Source: Sorangium cellulosum (lineage in GTDB: Bacteria; Myxococcota_A; Polyangia; Polyangiales; Polyangiaceae). From it: a DNA stretch of 58,068 nucleotides. Position 1 is the stretch's first letter. Each line of letters starts with the position of its first letter. The stretch lies in NCBI RefSeq assembly GCF_001589285.1, contig NZ_JEMA01000306.1, forward strand, positions 1 to 58,068, given 5' to 3'. The notes under the pieces were generated by a model, which saw only the letters and a program-made list of their open reading frames with translations, had not been told where the DNA came from and made no database searches. Below are positions 24,293-32,934 of this stretch, in pieces. The translations under genes were made by a program, and so were the position numbers.

Positions 24293-25294
24293 ATGAGCAA
24301 GCACGAACCGGCAAAGACGCAGCGCATGGTGAGGCTGGGCTCCACGGGGCCCGAGGTGTTCCGGCTGGGGCTCGGCTGCATGGGGATGTCCGGCATGTAC
24401 GGCGCGACCGACGACGCCGAGAGCGTCCGGACGATCCAGGCGGCGATCGACCTCGGCGTCACCCTGCTCGACACGGGGGACTTCTACGGGATGGGGCACA
24501 ACGAGCTCCTCGTGGGGCGCGCCATCGCCGGCCGGAGGGAGCGGGTCCAGCTCTCCGTGAAGTTCGGCGCCCTCCGGGGGCCGGACGGGGGCTGGGGCGG
24601 GCTCGACATGCGCCCCGTCGCGGTGAAGAACTTCGCCGCCTACAGCCTGAAGCGGCTCGGCGTCGAGGTCATCGACGTCTACCGCCCCGCCCGGCTCGAC
24701 CCCGCCGTGCCGATCGAGGAGACCATCGGCGCGATCGCGGACCTCGTGAAGGCGGGCCACGTGCGCCACATCGGGCTGTCCGAGGTCGGCGTCGAGACGA
24801 TCCGCCGCGCGCACCGCGTCCACCCGATCGTCGACCTGCAGATCGAGTACGCAGTCGCGACCCGCGGCCCCGAGGCCGAGATCTTCCCCGCGCTCGCCGA
24901 GCTCGGCATCAGCGCGACCCTCTACGGCGTCTACGCGCGGGGGCTCCTCACCGGCAGCAAGCCGAAGGGGCCGGGCGACCTCCGCGCCCACTTGCCCCGC
25001 TTCACCGGCGAGCACCGCGAGAGGAACGAGGACGTCGTGGGCGCGTTCCAGCGCTTCGCCCAGGAGCGCGGCATGACGCCGGGGCAGCTCGCGCTCGCCT
25101 GGGTGCTCGGGCGGCAGCCGGCGTTCGTGCCGGTGATCGGCGCGAAGACGCTCGCGCAGCTCGACGACGCGCTCGGCGCCCTCGACCGGCCGCTGTCGCA
25201 AGCCGACCTGACGGCGCTCGAGGCGCTCGTGACGATCTCCGGCGACCGCTACGCAGCGCCGCAGATGCGGCAGCTCGACAGCGAACGCCGGTAG
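24293..25294 (+). CDS. Aldo/keto reductase with non-canonical active site
   Basis: 333 residues, (beta/alpha)8 NADPH-dependent reductase. RLGLGCMGMSGMYG at the N-terminus and AIDLGVTLLDTGDFYGMGHNE carry catalytic Asp and Tyr. SVKFGA carries the Lys. The usual fourth residue, the His in YQHRVDP-type strands, is replaced: here VIDVYRPARLDPAVPIEETIG. The C-terminal cofactor site is FVPVIGAKTLAQLDDAL. It resembles the AKR13-type sugar/aldehyde reductase group, in which a YRPARLD variant occurs. The substrate is unknown. ACGGAGGG precedes the start. Confidence 0.85.
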   Translation: MSKHEPAKTQRMVRLGSTGPEVFRLGLGCMGMSGMYGATDDAESVRTIQAAIDLGVTLLDTGDFYGMGHNELLVGRAIAGRRERVQLSVKFGALRGPDGGWGGLDMRPVAVKNFAAYSLKRLGVEVIDVYRPARLDPAVPIEETIGAIADLVKAGHVRHIGLSEVGVETIRRAHRVHPIVDLQIEYAVATRGPEAEIFPALAELGISATLYGVYARGLLTGSKPKGPGDLRAHLPRFTGEHRERNEDVVGAFQRFAQERGMTPGQLALAWVLGRQPAFVPVIGAKTLAQLDDALGALDRPLSQADLTALEALVTISGDRYAAPQMRQLDSERR

Positions 25295-25333
25295 AGCCTT
25301 GCCCCACGAGCAGCGCGCGCGGGAGGTCGTGAG

Positions 25334-27361
25334 GTGAGGCGCGGAGGTCCGCGCGCCCGCCGCGCTGGCGCGCCGGCGGCGATCGCCGCGCGCGGCGCCT
25401 CGCTGCTGCCTCGCGTCGCCCGCCTGTCGCTCCTCGTGGCGCTGACCCGCTGCGCCGCGGGCGAGGGCCCCCCCGCCGCGCCCAGGGCGCCTGCGGCGCG
25501 CCCGACCGCCCATGCGCCGAGCCCGGCCGCGCCGATCGACGACCCGCCGCTCCTCGTCGCGGAGGCGTCGGGGGTGTGGCTCGACGATCCCGGGCGCCGG
25601 GCGAAGCTCCTCGCCCTCGCGCCGCAGATCGAGGCCCACCTCGGCGCCGAGCTCGTCCGGCAGGAGCTGCCGGGCTTCACGATCGGCGTCGTCGTCGGCG
25701 GCGAGCTCGCGTATTCGCGCGGCTTCGGCGCGCGCGATCCGGCGAGCTCGGCGGCGCCCGACGCGGACACTGTCTACCGCGTCGGGTCGATCACGAAGAC
25801 GCTCACCGCCGCCGCCATCCTGCAGCTCCGGGACGAGGGCAAGCTCGCGCTCGACGACCCCGCGTCACGCTACGTCCCGGAGCTCGCGAAGGTGGTCTAT
25901 CCGACCTCCGACTCGCCGCGGATCACGATACGCCACCTGCTCACGCACTCCTCGGGGCTGCCGCGGCTCGGGCGGTTCAATTACTCCGACCCGTCGCGCG
26001 ACGTCACGGAGGCCGAGCTCCGCGCGGCGGTGCCCGGCGCGATGCTCGAGGTCGTCCCCGGGACGAAGGAGGTCTATTCGAACTTCGGGTTCGCGCTCCT
26101 CGGGCTCGTCGTCGAGCGCGCCTCCGGGCATCGCTACCGCGACCACGTGAGCGAGCGGCTCCTCGCGCCGCTCGGCATGTCGTCCTCGTTCTGGGAGCAG
26201 CGCGCGGTCCCGCCCGGGCGCCTCGCGACGGGGCACCGCAAGAGGGCGGGCAAGCTGGAGCCCGCGCCCCACTGGCGCTTCGGCGCGTCCGAGGCGGCCG
26301 GCGGGCTCTACGCCTCGCTGCGCGACATGGCCCGTTACACAGCGTTCCAGCTCTCGGCCTATCCGCCGCGCAGCGGCGACGACGCGGGGCCCCTGCGGCG
26401 CAGCTCGATCCGGGAAGCCCACACGACCGCGCGGCCCGCGCGCCTCTCGGTCGCGCCGGCGGCCGCCGAGGGGCGTCATGCTGTCGACGCGACGGCGACC
26501 GGGTACGCGTATGCCTGGCGCGCGCACCAGAGCTGCGAGGACGATGCTGTCGTCCGGCACAACGGGGCGACGGACGGCTACTCCGCCTGGGTGGAGCTCT
26601 ACCCGCGGGCCGGCGTGGGGCTCGTGCTGCTCGTGAGCCACGCCGACGCCGACGTCGAGGCGATCCTCGGGGAGGTGCGCTCGATGCTGCGCGAGGCCGG
26701 CGTCACAGCGCCCCGGCGGGAGCGCCCGAGCGCCCGCCTGGAGTCGGCCTTCCGCGGGGCCGTCGCGCTGTACGAGCGCTTCGAGCCAGCGCGCTACGAG
26801 GCGCTCTTCACCCCGGAGTTCCGGGGAGCCATCCCGGACAGCACCTTCGAAGAGACGCTCCAGCGCTTCAGGAAGACGCACGGGGCCTGTCGGCCCGGCG
26901 GGCTGATCGCATGGCAGCCGCCGCTCGAGGCGCGCTACGCGATGGCGTGCGAGCGGGGGCGCATCGAGGCGAAGCTCGCGCTCGACGCCGGGACGTCCAG
27001 GATCATGACGTACCGCCTCGACGGCATCGCGCCCCCGACCGAGGCGATGAAGCGCAGCGCGCAGCAGGTGCTCGAGCTCGCTGCAGGCCAGCCGACAGCC
27101 GCGGTCGGGCCCGTGCTCTCGAGCGCCGCCGACGCCGGCGCCGTCCAGGAGGAGCTCCGTGCGCTGCAGGAGCGCCACGGGTGCAAGCTCGGCGGCTCGG
27201 TCGCTTCGGACGGGGATCAGGAGCACACGTTCCGCGTCGTGTGCGAGCGCGGCGGGAACCTGGTGATGAAGCTCAGGATCGAGGCGGGCGAGCCCGGTCG
27301 CGTCCGCGGGATCGAGCTCGACGCTGCAAAGCAGGCGGGCAGGTGCCCGAAGGAGCTCTGA
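25334..27361 (+). CDS. Exported beta-lactamase/penicillin-binding-family serine hydrolase with tandem C-terminal domains
   Basis: 675 residues starting at GTG after GGGAGG. A signal-like segment (LSLLVALTRCAAG) and a Pro/Ala linker lead to a class C beta-lactamase-type domain. S152-x-x-K155 in GSITKTLTA, Y248-S-N250 and HNG in RHNGATDG supply the three active-site motifs. Such proteins are D-Ala-D-Ala peptidases, esterases or lactamases. Beyond residue ~460 there are two copies of a small mixed domain, matching at ACRPGGLIAWQ..RYAMACERGRIEAKLALD and CKLGGSV..HTFRVVCERGGNLVMKLRIE. These could form a ligand-binding tail. The second copy ends in a Cys-containing segment. Substrate unknown. Confidence 0.82.
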   Translation: MRRGGPRARRAGAPAAIAARGASLLPRVARLSLLVALTRCAAGEGPPAAPRAPAARPTAHAPSPAAPIDDPPLLVAEASGVWLDDPGRRAKLLALAPQIEAHLGAELVRQELPGFTIGVVVGGELAYSRGFGARDPASSAAPDADTVYRVGSITKTLTAAAILQLRDEGKLALDDPASRYVPELAKVVYPTSDSPRITIRHLLTHSSGLPRLGRFNYSDPSRDVTEAELRAAVPGAMLEVVPGTKEVYSNFGFALLGLVVERASGHRYRDHVSERLLAPLGMSSSFWEQRAVPPGRLATGHRKRAGKLEPAPHWRFGASEAAGGLYASLRDMARYTAFQLSAYPPRSGDDAGPLRRSSIREAHTTARPARLSVAPAAAEGRHAVDATATGYAYAWRAHQSCEDDAVVRHNGATDGYSAWVELYPRAGVGLVLLVSHADADVEAILGEVRSMLREAGVTAPRRERPSARLESAFRGAVALYERFEPARYEALFTPEFRGAIPDSTFEETLQRFRKTHGACRPGGLIAWQPPLEARYAMACERGRIEAKLALDAGTSRIMTYRLDGIAPPTEAMKRSAQQVLELAAGQPTAAVGPVLSSAADAGAVQEELRALQERHGCKLGGSVASDGDQEHTFRVVCERGGNLVMKLRIEAGEPGRVRGIELDAAKQAGRCPKEL

Positions 27362-27428
27362 GGAGCGCGCGCGGGCACGTCGCTGGCTGTATGATGTTCG
27401 TTTGTCCCGCCATGAGATTCATTGAAAC

Positions 27429-28685
27429 ATGAGCTCGCCTGCTCCCTCCGCAGCCAGGATGTCAGCCGACCGTCGCGCCGTGTCGCTGCACCTCGCCGAC
27501 GGCACCTTCGTCGCGGCATCGCCGGCCGCCCTCGGGGTCTACGGCGTGGCGCCCGAGGCGCTCCTCGGGCGTCGCTTGCAGGATCTCGTCGCGCCCGAGG
27601 ACAGGGCGGACGCGGAGGTCGCGCTCGGTGAGGCGAGGCGCTCGAGCGACGCGATCTCCTTCGTCGTCCGGCTTCAGGGAGACGGCGGCTCGCCCCGACG
27701 GATCGAGATCGTCGCCCACGCGGAGGGCGGCGCGGCGGGCGAGAGCCGGCTCTGCTGTACGGCGCGCGACGCGTCGACGGCCGCCCGCGCGGCGGCCGAG
27801 CAGGTGCAGCTATCGAGCAGGGCCGACGAGATGGGGCGCCGCCTGGATCGGCTCATCGCGAGCGTGCCCGGCGTCGTCTGGGAGATATGGTTCGTCGACG
27901 ATCCGTCCCGCCAGCGGGTCAGCTTCGTGAGCGAGCGCGCCCTTGCCCTGAGCGGCTACACCCCCGACGAGTGGCTCTCCGAGCCGGACTTCTGGGCGAA
28001 GATCACGCACCCCGACGATCGACCGGCGGCAGACGCATCCGGCACGCTCGCCGCGACGGGCTCCGCCAGCGCGCAGAGCCGGTGGACAACGAAGGACGGC
28101 CGCCTCGTCTGGGTCGAGACCCAGATGCGCGCCCTTCGCAACGACGACGGGAGCCTGGCCGGCTATTGCGGCGTGACCATGGACATCACCGCCAGCAAGC
28201 AGGCCGAGCAGGAGCAGGCGCGCCTGCGGGAGGAGATCATCCAGTCGCAGGCGCGGCTCCTCGCCGAGCTCTCCACGCCGCTCATCCCGCTCAGCGACGG
28301 CGTGATCGCCATGCCGCTCGTCGGCTCGATCGACAGCGCGCGCGCCGAGCGGGTTGTCGAGACGCTGCTCCAGGGGATCAGCTCGTCCGGCGCGCGCACG
28401 GCGATCCTCGACATCACGGGCGTGCCGACAGTGGACACGCAGGTCGCGGACGCCTTGCTCAAGGCCGCGCGCGGCGTGCAGCTCCTCGGGGCCGAGGTCG
28501 TGCTCACCGGCATCCGCCCGGAGGTCGCCCAGACCCTTGTCACGCTCGGCGTGGAGCTCACCGGCATCGTCACCCGCGGTACCCTGCAGGACGGGATCCG
28601 CTACGCCGTCAGCGCCGCTCGACCGTGGCCAGGACGCCGAAGCGATCCCACAGGGTCGTCCGGACCGGCCGCCCTGCGGCGCTGA
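27429..28685 (+). CDS. PAS-PAS-STAS sensor protein (RsbR-like)
   Basis: 418 residues. PAS-like domain 1 (about 15-115; DGTFVAASPAALGVYGVAPE), coil, PAS domain 2 with PAC (about 140-260; PGVVWEIWFVDDPSRQRVSFVSERAL, then WVETQMRALRNDDGSLAGYCGVTMDIT). A signalling coil precedes the STAS domain (about 290-395). Both RsbR phospho-sites are recognisable: AILDITGVPTVDT and TGIRPEVAQTLVTLG. This is the canonical stressosome sensor STAS among the three STAS proteins in the window. No RsbS/RsbT gene is nearby. The C-terminal ~25 residues are Arg/Ser-rich and run toward the convergent pirin gene. Confidence 0.85.
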   Translation: MSSPAPSAARMSADRRAVSLHLADGTFVAASPAALGVYGVAPEALLGRRLQDLVAPEDRADAEVALGEARRSSDAISFVVRLQGDGGSPRRIEIVAHAEGGAAGESRLCCTARDASTAARAAAEQVQLSSRADEMGRRLDRLIASVPGVVWEIWFVDDPSRQRVSFVSERALALSGYTPDEWLSEPDFWAKITHPDDRPAADASGTLAATGSASAQSRWTTKDGRLVWVETQMRALRNDDGSLAGYCGVTMDITASKQAEQEQARLREEIIQSQARLLAELSTPLIPLSDGVIAMPLVGSIDSARAERVVETLLQGISSSGARTAILDITGVPTVDTQVADALLKAARGVQLLGAEVVLTGIRPEVAQTLVTLGVELTGIVTRGTLQDGIRYAVSAARPWPGRRSDPTGSSGPAALRR

Positions 28686-28739
28686 TCGTGACCGGCTCGT
28701 CGAGGACGCGATCGGCGCGAAGCGCCGCGGCGGCGCTCG

Positions 28740-29870
28740 TCAGCCCGCTGTCTCGATGCGCCCGTCGGGGTAGCGCGCGAAGCGGCCCTCCTCGCGCGCG
28801 TGGACCGGGTCGTCGCTCGGCCACGGCCACCCGCCGAAGCCTGTGCGCCGGTAGTCGAGGAAGGCCTGCTGGACCTCGGCCATCGAGGTCATCACGAAGG
28901 GGCCGTGCTGCGCGACGGGCTCGCCGATGGGCCGGCCCTGGAGCAGCAGGATCTCTGTCTCGTCGGGGCCGTTCTCGAGGAGCGCGGCGGCGCCGTCGCG
29001 GAGCGTGATCCGCTGCCCCGCGGGGACGCGGCGGGCGCCCACGCGCAGCTCGCTGCCGCGGAAGAAGTAGAGCGCGCGGTTCGTCCCGGGCGAGGCGGCC
29101 GGCAGCGTGAAGCGCGCGCCGGGCGCCATCTTGAGCGTCCAGATCGCCACGTCGGCGTCCGCGCGCGACGCCCACGACCTCGGCGGCGGCGCCGGCGGGC
29201 GGAGCTCGCCATACCGGCCGGCGACGACAGTGAGCTCGGTCGAGCGCCCCGCGGCGTCGCGCACGAGCTGCCTCGGGATCGTGTCGCCCCACATCATCAC
29301 GAAGGCCGGGTCGGCGAGCTTGTCCGCGCGCGGGAGGTTGAGCCAGATCTGGAAGAGCTCGAGCGGGTTGGGCCCGCCGCGCTCGACGAGCGGGAACATC
29401 TCGGCGTGGACGATGCCGCTCCCGGCCGTGAGCCACTGGACGTCGCCGCGGCCGTAGCGCGCGGCCGCGCCGAGGGAGTCCGAGTGATCGATGAGCCCGC
29501 GCCGCACGACGGTCACTGTCTCGAAGCCGCGGTGCGGGTGCTGCGGGAAGCCGGGGACCACGGCGCCGTGGTACATGCGCCACCCGTCCTTTCCCGCGAA
29601 GTCGCGCCCGATGGCGCGGCCGGCGAGCGAGGCGGCCGGCCCCATCCTGTCGTTGCCGGCCGGATACGCGTCGTCGTGGTGCACGCAGAAAAGGAACGGG
29701 TCGAGCGTCTCCCACGGCGACCCGAGCGGCGCGACGTCGCGGACGACATCCTGCGCGGCGAGCGCGGCGTCGTCGGTGCTTGTGGACGAGGGCTCGGTGC
29801 GGGCGCATGCGGCAACGACAGGCGCGGCGGCGAGGGCACCGAGGGCAGAGCGGCGATCCATGGCAGCCAT
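28740..29870 (-). CDS. Pirin-family cupin protein with export signal
   Basis: 376 residues. The bicupin pirin core is clear: GFPQHPHRGFETVTVVRRGLIDHSDS carries the metal-binding His pair, followed by GDVQWLTAGSGIVHAEMF and a Glu-containing segment. Pirins bind Fe and act as quercetinase-like dioxygenases or regulators, normally in the cytosol. Here the N-terminus MDRRSALGALAAAPVVAAC looks like a twin-arginine lipoprotein signal ending at Cys22, implying a folded, metal-loaded pirin exported to the envelope. The start may be ATG 29870 or 29861. It is divergent from the MFS gene. Confidence 0.8.
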   Translation of the reverse strand: MAAMDRRSALGALAAAPVVAACARTEPSSTSTDDAALAAQDVVRDVAPLGSPWETLDPFLFCVHHDDAYPAGNDRMGPAASLAGRAIGRDFAGKDGWRMYHGAVVPGFPQHPHRGFETVTVVRRGLIDHSDSLGAAARYGRGDVQWLTAGSGIVHAEMFPLVERGGPNPLELFQIWLNLPRADKLADPAFVMMWGDTIPRQLVRDAAGRSTELTVVAGRYGELRPPAPPPRSWASRADADVAIWTLKMAPGARFTLPAASPGTNRALYFFRGSELRVGARRVPAGQRITLRDGAAALLENGPDETEILLLQGRPIGEPVAQHGPFVMTSMAEVQQAFLDYRRTGFGGWPWPSDDPVHAREEGRFARYPDGRIETAG

Positions 29871-30077
29871 CGTAAGGCGCGGCCCAGGGAGGAACAACAG
29901 CGCAGGCGCGCAACGTGGCGTTGCGGCGGGAGCAACCATCGACGCTCCGGCGCGCAGCCGCGCGGCGTTTGCCGGGGGGAGCGGCGGTCGAGGGGCGGCG
30001 AGGACGACCGGGATCGCGCGCGGGTTGTCTGCGCGCCCCTCGATGCTCCGCTGGCCCAGGTGGTAACGTCGATCCTC

Positions 30078-31295
30078 GTGTCCAGAGAGCGCTCCGAACG
30101 GAGCATCATCTTCCTCGTCGCTGCGGTCCAGTTCATCAACATCCTCGACTTCGTGATGGTGATGCCGCTCGGGCCCGACTTCGCAGTCGCCCTCGGCATC
30201 TCGATGTCCGACATCGGCCTCATCGGCGGCAGCTACACGGCGGCGGCCGCGATCTCGGGCCTGGCCGGCGCGTTCTTCCTCGACCGGTTCGACAGGCGCA
30301 GCGCGCTCGCCGTCGCGATGCTCGGCCTCGTTGTCGGCACCGCGGCCGGCGGCCTGGCGACCGGGCTGCCGAGCCTGATGGCGGCGCGCGTGCTCGCGGG
30401 GGCGTTCGGCGGGCCCGCGACGTCGGTGGCGTTCTCGATCGTCGCCGACGTCATCCCCCCGGAGCGGCGCGGCAAGGCGATGGGCGTCGTGATGGGCTCG
30501 TTCTCGGCCGCCTCGGTGCTCGGCATCCCCGCCGGGCTGGAGCTCGCCCGTCGCGGCGGCTTTCCGCTGCCGTTCTACGCCGTCGCGGCGCTCGGGCTCG
30601 TCGTCGCCGGGCTCGCGATCTTCCTCCTGCCCTCGATGCGCGGCCACCTCGCGGGCGCGCGGCCGTCGGGCGGCGCGCTGAGCGAGCTCCACGCGCTCGT
30701 CCGGCGGCCCATCGTGATGCTCTCGTTCGCGACGACGGCGGTCGTGACGATGGCGTCGTTCCTGGTGATCCCGAACATCTCCGCGTACGTGCAGTTCAAC
30801 CTCGGGTACCCGCGCGATCGGCTCGGGCTTCTCTACTTCGTCGGCGGCCTGGTCAGCTTCGCGGCGATGCGGGCGGTGGGGCCGCTGGTGGACCGGTTCG
30901 GCTCGTTCCAGACGGGCGCGGTGGGGGCGGCGGTGCTCGTGGCCGTGCTCTATGCCGGGTTCTTCTCGTACGTTCCGGGGCTGCCGGTGCTCGGCATCTT
31001 CATCGTGTTCATGCTCGGCATGACGTTCCGCAACGTCTCGTACAACACGCTCACGTCGAAGGTGCCGCGCCCCGCCGAGCGCGCGCGCTTCACCTCGATC
31101 CAGTCGGCCGTGCAGCACATGGCGGCCGCGCTCGCCGCGTTCTGGTCGGCGAGGATGCTCCACGAGCTCCCCGACCACCGCCTCGACGGGATGCCCATCG
31201 TGGCCGCGCTGTCGATCGCCTTCACGATCGCCTTTCCGGTGCTGTTCCTCGGGATCGAGCGCCGCGTCGCCGTGGCCGCGGCGACGCGGCCGTAG
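30078..31295 (+). CDS. MFS transporter (drug/sugar-efflux type)
   Basis: About 405 residues from GTG 30078; GTG 30060 is an alternative start. Twelve hydrophobic segments. Motifs FLDRFDRRSALAVAMLGL (loop 2-3) and VIPPERRGKAMGVVMGSFSAASVLGIPAGL (helix 5 region) place it with AraJ/YdhP-like efflux members. Substrate unknown. The 207-bp divergent gap from the pirin gene should hold both promoters. The C-terminus ends just before a prominent inverted repeat. Confidence 0.82.
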   Translation: MSRERSERSIIFLVAAVQFINILDFVMVMPLGPDFAVALGISMSDIGLIGGSYTAAAAISGLAGAFFLDRFDRRSALAVAMLGLVVGTAAGGLATGLPSLMAARVLAGAFGGPATSVAFSIVADVIPPERRGKAMGVVMGSFSAASVLGIPAGLELARRGGFPLPFYAVAALGLVVAGLAIFLLPSMRGHLAGARPSGGALSELHALVRRPIVMLSFATTAVVTMASFLVIPNISAYVQFNLGYPRDRLGLLYFVGGLVSFAAMRAVGPLVDRFGSFQTGAVGAAVLVAVLYAGFFSYVPGLPVLGIFIVFMLGMTFRNVSYNTLTSKVPRPAERARFTSIQSAVQHMAAALAAFWSARMLHELPDHRLDGMPIVAALSIAFTIAFPVLFLGIERRVAVAAATRP

Positions 31296-31688
31296 AGCGC
31301 CGAACAGCCTGAAACACCCAGGAATGAAGAGATTTGAACCACAGAGGCACAGAGGACACAGAGGAACAACAAAAAACGCTGTGTCCTCTGCGCCTCTGTG
31401 GTTCGTTTTCTCGGGGTTTCAACCTGTGCGGTGCTGCGCGCGAGCCCGTGAGCAGCCCCCGATCGAGGTTGGGCGGCGTGTGGTCGTGACTGACCACCAC
31501 GATGCGGCGGACCCCGTCGAGGTGATGATGGTAGTGGTCGATCCTCTCCGTCATTGCCCCCTCTCCCTGGATCGAGGTACAGCCAATCCCATGCGTGCGA
31601 CACGTCCTCGATTCGCCTCCCGAGTCTCCCCCCGATTCGAACCCCCGGGCGAGGCGACCAGGGCCGTGAGCCGCCCGTCCAGAGCGCG
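31296..31688. other. Intergenic region with hairpin repeat
   Basis: About 390 bp between the MFS gene and the third STAS gene. It contains the long inverted repeat annotated separately. GTTCGAATC on the minus strand near 31638 looks like a tRNA T-loop, but the flanking bases do not pair into a T-stem, so no tRNA is called. Confidence 0.45.
31336..31404. repeat. Inverted repeat with 26-bp arms (CACAGAGG-type element)
   Basis: Left arm 31336-31361 and right arm 31379-31404 pair over 26 bp with one mismatch, which becomes a G-U wobble in RNA read from the minus strand. The 17-nt loop is A-rich. Each arm contains internal copies of CACAGAGG/ACACAGAG. An outer, imperfect extension (TGAAAC near 31310 with GTTTCA near 31420) continues the stem. 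Similar CACAGAGG-rich hairpins occur between genes in many unrelated bacteria; their role is unknown. It lies just after the MFS gene and could also end its transcript. Confidence 0.8.
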
Positions 31689-32327
31689 ATGAGCCAGCGT
31701 CCAGGCGGGGCAGGGGACGATCCGCGCGAGATCGGCGCCGTCGTCGACGGCCTCCGCAAGGTCCTCGCGGACGTGCGCGACGGCGCGCTCGACGTCCGGT
31801 GGGACGACGCGCTGCCCGAAGGCCATCCGCTCCACGGGCTCCAGGACGACATCAACGCGCTCATCGCGGCGGTCGCCATGGAGCGGACGCGGAGCCTCGA
31901 TTACGTGGAGAAGGTCGAGGACCAGCGCGCCACCATCGAGCTCCAGCGCGCCGCGCTGCGCGAGCTGTCGACGCCTGTCATCGAGGTCTGGAGCGGCGTG
32001 CTCTGCCTCCCGGTGGTCGGGGTCATGGACAGCGAGCGGGGCGCGCAGGTGATGAGCGAGCTGCTCGCGACGGTCTCCGAGCGCTCGGCGGGCCACGTCA
32101 TCATCGACGTCACCGGGATCCTCGCGATGGACGGCGAGGCGCTCCGCCATCTGGTCAACGCGGCGAGCGCCCTGCGGCTGCTCGGCGCCGAATGCGTGAT
32201 CACGGGGATCAAGCCGCTCGTCGCCGATTCGCTCGTGGAGATGGACTTCGACCCGGGGCTGCTCACGACGCGGAGGAACCTGCGGGAGGCGCTCCGCCAT
32301 ATCATCGCGGCGAAGCGCGCCCCCTGA
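31689..32327 (+). CDS. STAS-domain protein (RsbR/RsbS-like)
   Basis: 212 residues from ATG 31689. The N-terminal ~80 residues are HAMP/coil-like (IGAVVDGLRKVLADVRDGALDVRWDDALPEGHPLHGLQDDINALIAAVAMERTRSLDY). The STAS domain (about 95-205) has HVIIDVTGILAMDGEALRHL and TGIKPLVADSLVEMD, so the two RsbR-type sites are Thr in DVTG and Ser in ADSL. It lacks a PAS domain, unlike the other two STAS proteins here. It might be an RsbR variant sensing through its coil or a partner. No stress sigma factor cluster is adjacent. Confidence 0.78.
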   Translation: MSQRPGGAGDDPREIGAVVDGLRKVLADVRDGALDVRWDDALPEGHPLHGLQDDINALIAAVAMERTRSLDYVEKVEDQRATIELQRAALRELSTPVIEVWSGVLCLPVVGVMDSERGAQVMSELLATVSERSAGHVIIDVTGILAMDGEALRHLVNAASALRLLGAECVITGIKPLVADSLVEMDFDPGLLTTRRNLREALRHIIAAKRAP

Positions 32328-32384
32328 AGCCGGCGGCGCGTCTCTGGCGATCCGCGCGTTCGGCCTGCGATCGGCGCGCGGATG

Positions 32385-32738
32385 TCAGCTCGCAGGGTTC
32401 ATCTGCGAGAAACGATAGGCGCCCACGGTGGCGGCGAGCGACGAGAGGACGAGGAGCGAGAGCGCCAGGGCGACGTTGTGGAGCGATTCGCCGAGGCCGA
32501 CCATCCAGAGCCAGCGCGCGTCGGGCTGCACCGCGCCCATGTACGTGAGCGACTTGATGGTGCCGCTGACGAACCCGAGGCCGCCGGACATCAGCGTCAG
32601 GATGCCGAGGCTGATCTGGAGCGGAACGAAGCGCCGCTCGGGCGAGATGGCGTAACGGACGGATGCGGCGAGGAGCAGGAGCCCGAAGACGAGCGTCGGG
32701 TACATGCCCCAGCCGCCCATGTGAAACGCGTCAGACAT
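32385..32738 (-). CDS. Small integral membrane protein, three helices
   Basis: 117 residues with an ideal ribosome site (GGAGG, eight bases before ATG). Three hydrophobic segments: MYPTLVFGLLLLAASVRYAI; VPLQISLGILTLMSGGLGFV; and SLHNVALALSLLVLSSLAATVG. The opening MSDAFHMGGWGMYP is reminiscent of small proteins sometimes found with ECF or tonB-type genes in myxobacteria, but I do not recognise a function. It is divergent from the FHA-sigma54 activator gene, with 196 bp between them, so it could be a target of that regulator. Confidence 0.75.
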   Translation of the reverse strand: MSDAFHMGGWGMYPTLVFGLLLLAASVRYAISPERRFVPLQISLGILTLMSGGLGFVSGTIKSLTYMGAVQPDARWLWMVGLGESLHNVALALSLLVLSSLAATVGAYRFSQMNPAS

Positions 32739-32866
32739 GATGCGGACCTCCTTCGATGGCGGTGCTGACATGCGGTGGGGGAGAAGGTTCCCGGGGCGAA
32801 GGAGGGAAGTGCGTCGCGGCGGGCGAGTCGGTCGATCCATCGGCGCTGGAGCCGCTGAAACGGCTG

Positions 32867-32882
32867 TGGCACGGCGTTGGCC
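32867..32882 (+). promoter_or_regulatory. Putative sigma54 (-24/-12) promoter before the FHA-type activator
   Basis: TGGCACGGCGTTGGCC keeps GG-N10-GC spacing and matches the -24 element TGGCACG fully. The -12 element is TTGGC rather than TTTGC. It lies 53 bp before the activator's start codon and points toward it. Autoregulation by a sigma54-dependent activator would fit. Confidence 0.5.
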
Positions 32883-32934
32883 CGGGCGGCTCGCTGCTTG
32901 CATGCGCTCGAACTTCGGGTATAGCCTCCGCCTC

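Noticed and set aside
28740..31178. 812-residue minus-strand protein joining the pirin to upstream sequence
   Set aside because: The part before the pirin start is antisense to the MFS transporter; a normal signal peptide begins at 29870.
31222..31554. Minus-strand frame translating the CACAGAGG hairpin (TEAQRTQRFLLFLCVLC)
   Set aside because: This peptide type is a known artefact of the inverted repeat and also runs antisense into the MFS gene.
31630..31655. tRNA-like T-loop (GTTCGAATC on the minus strand)
   Set aside because: Flanking bases (GGGGG and CGGGG) do not form a T-stem, and no anticodon or acceptor arms could be placed.
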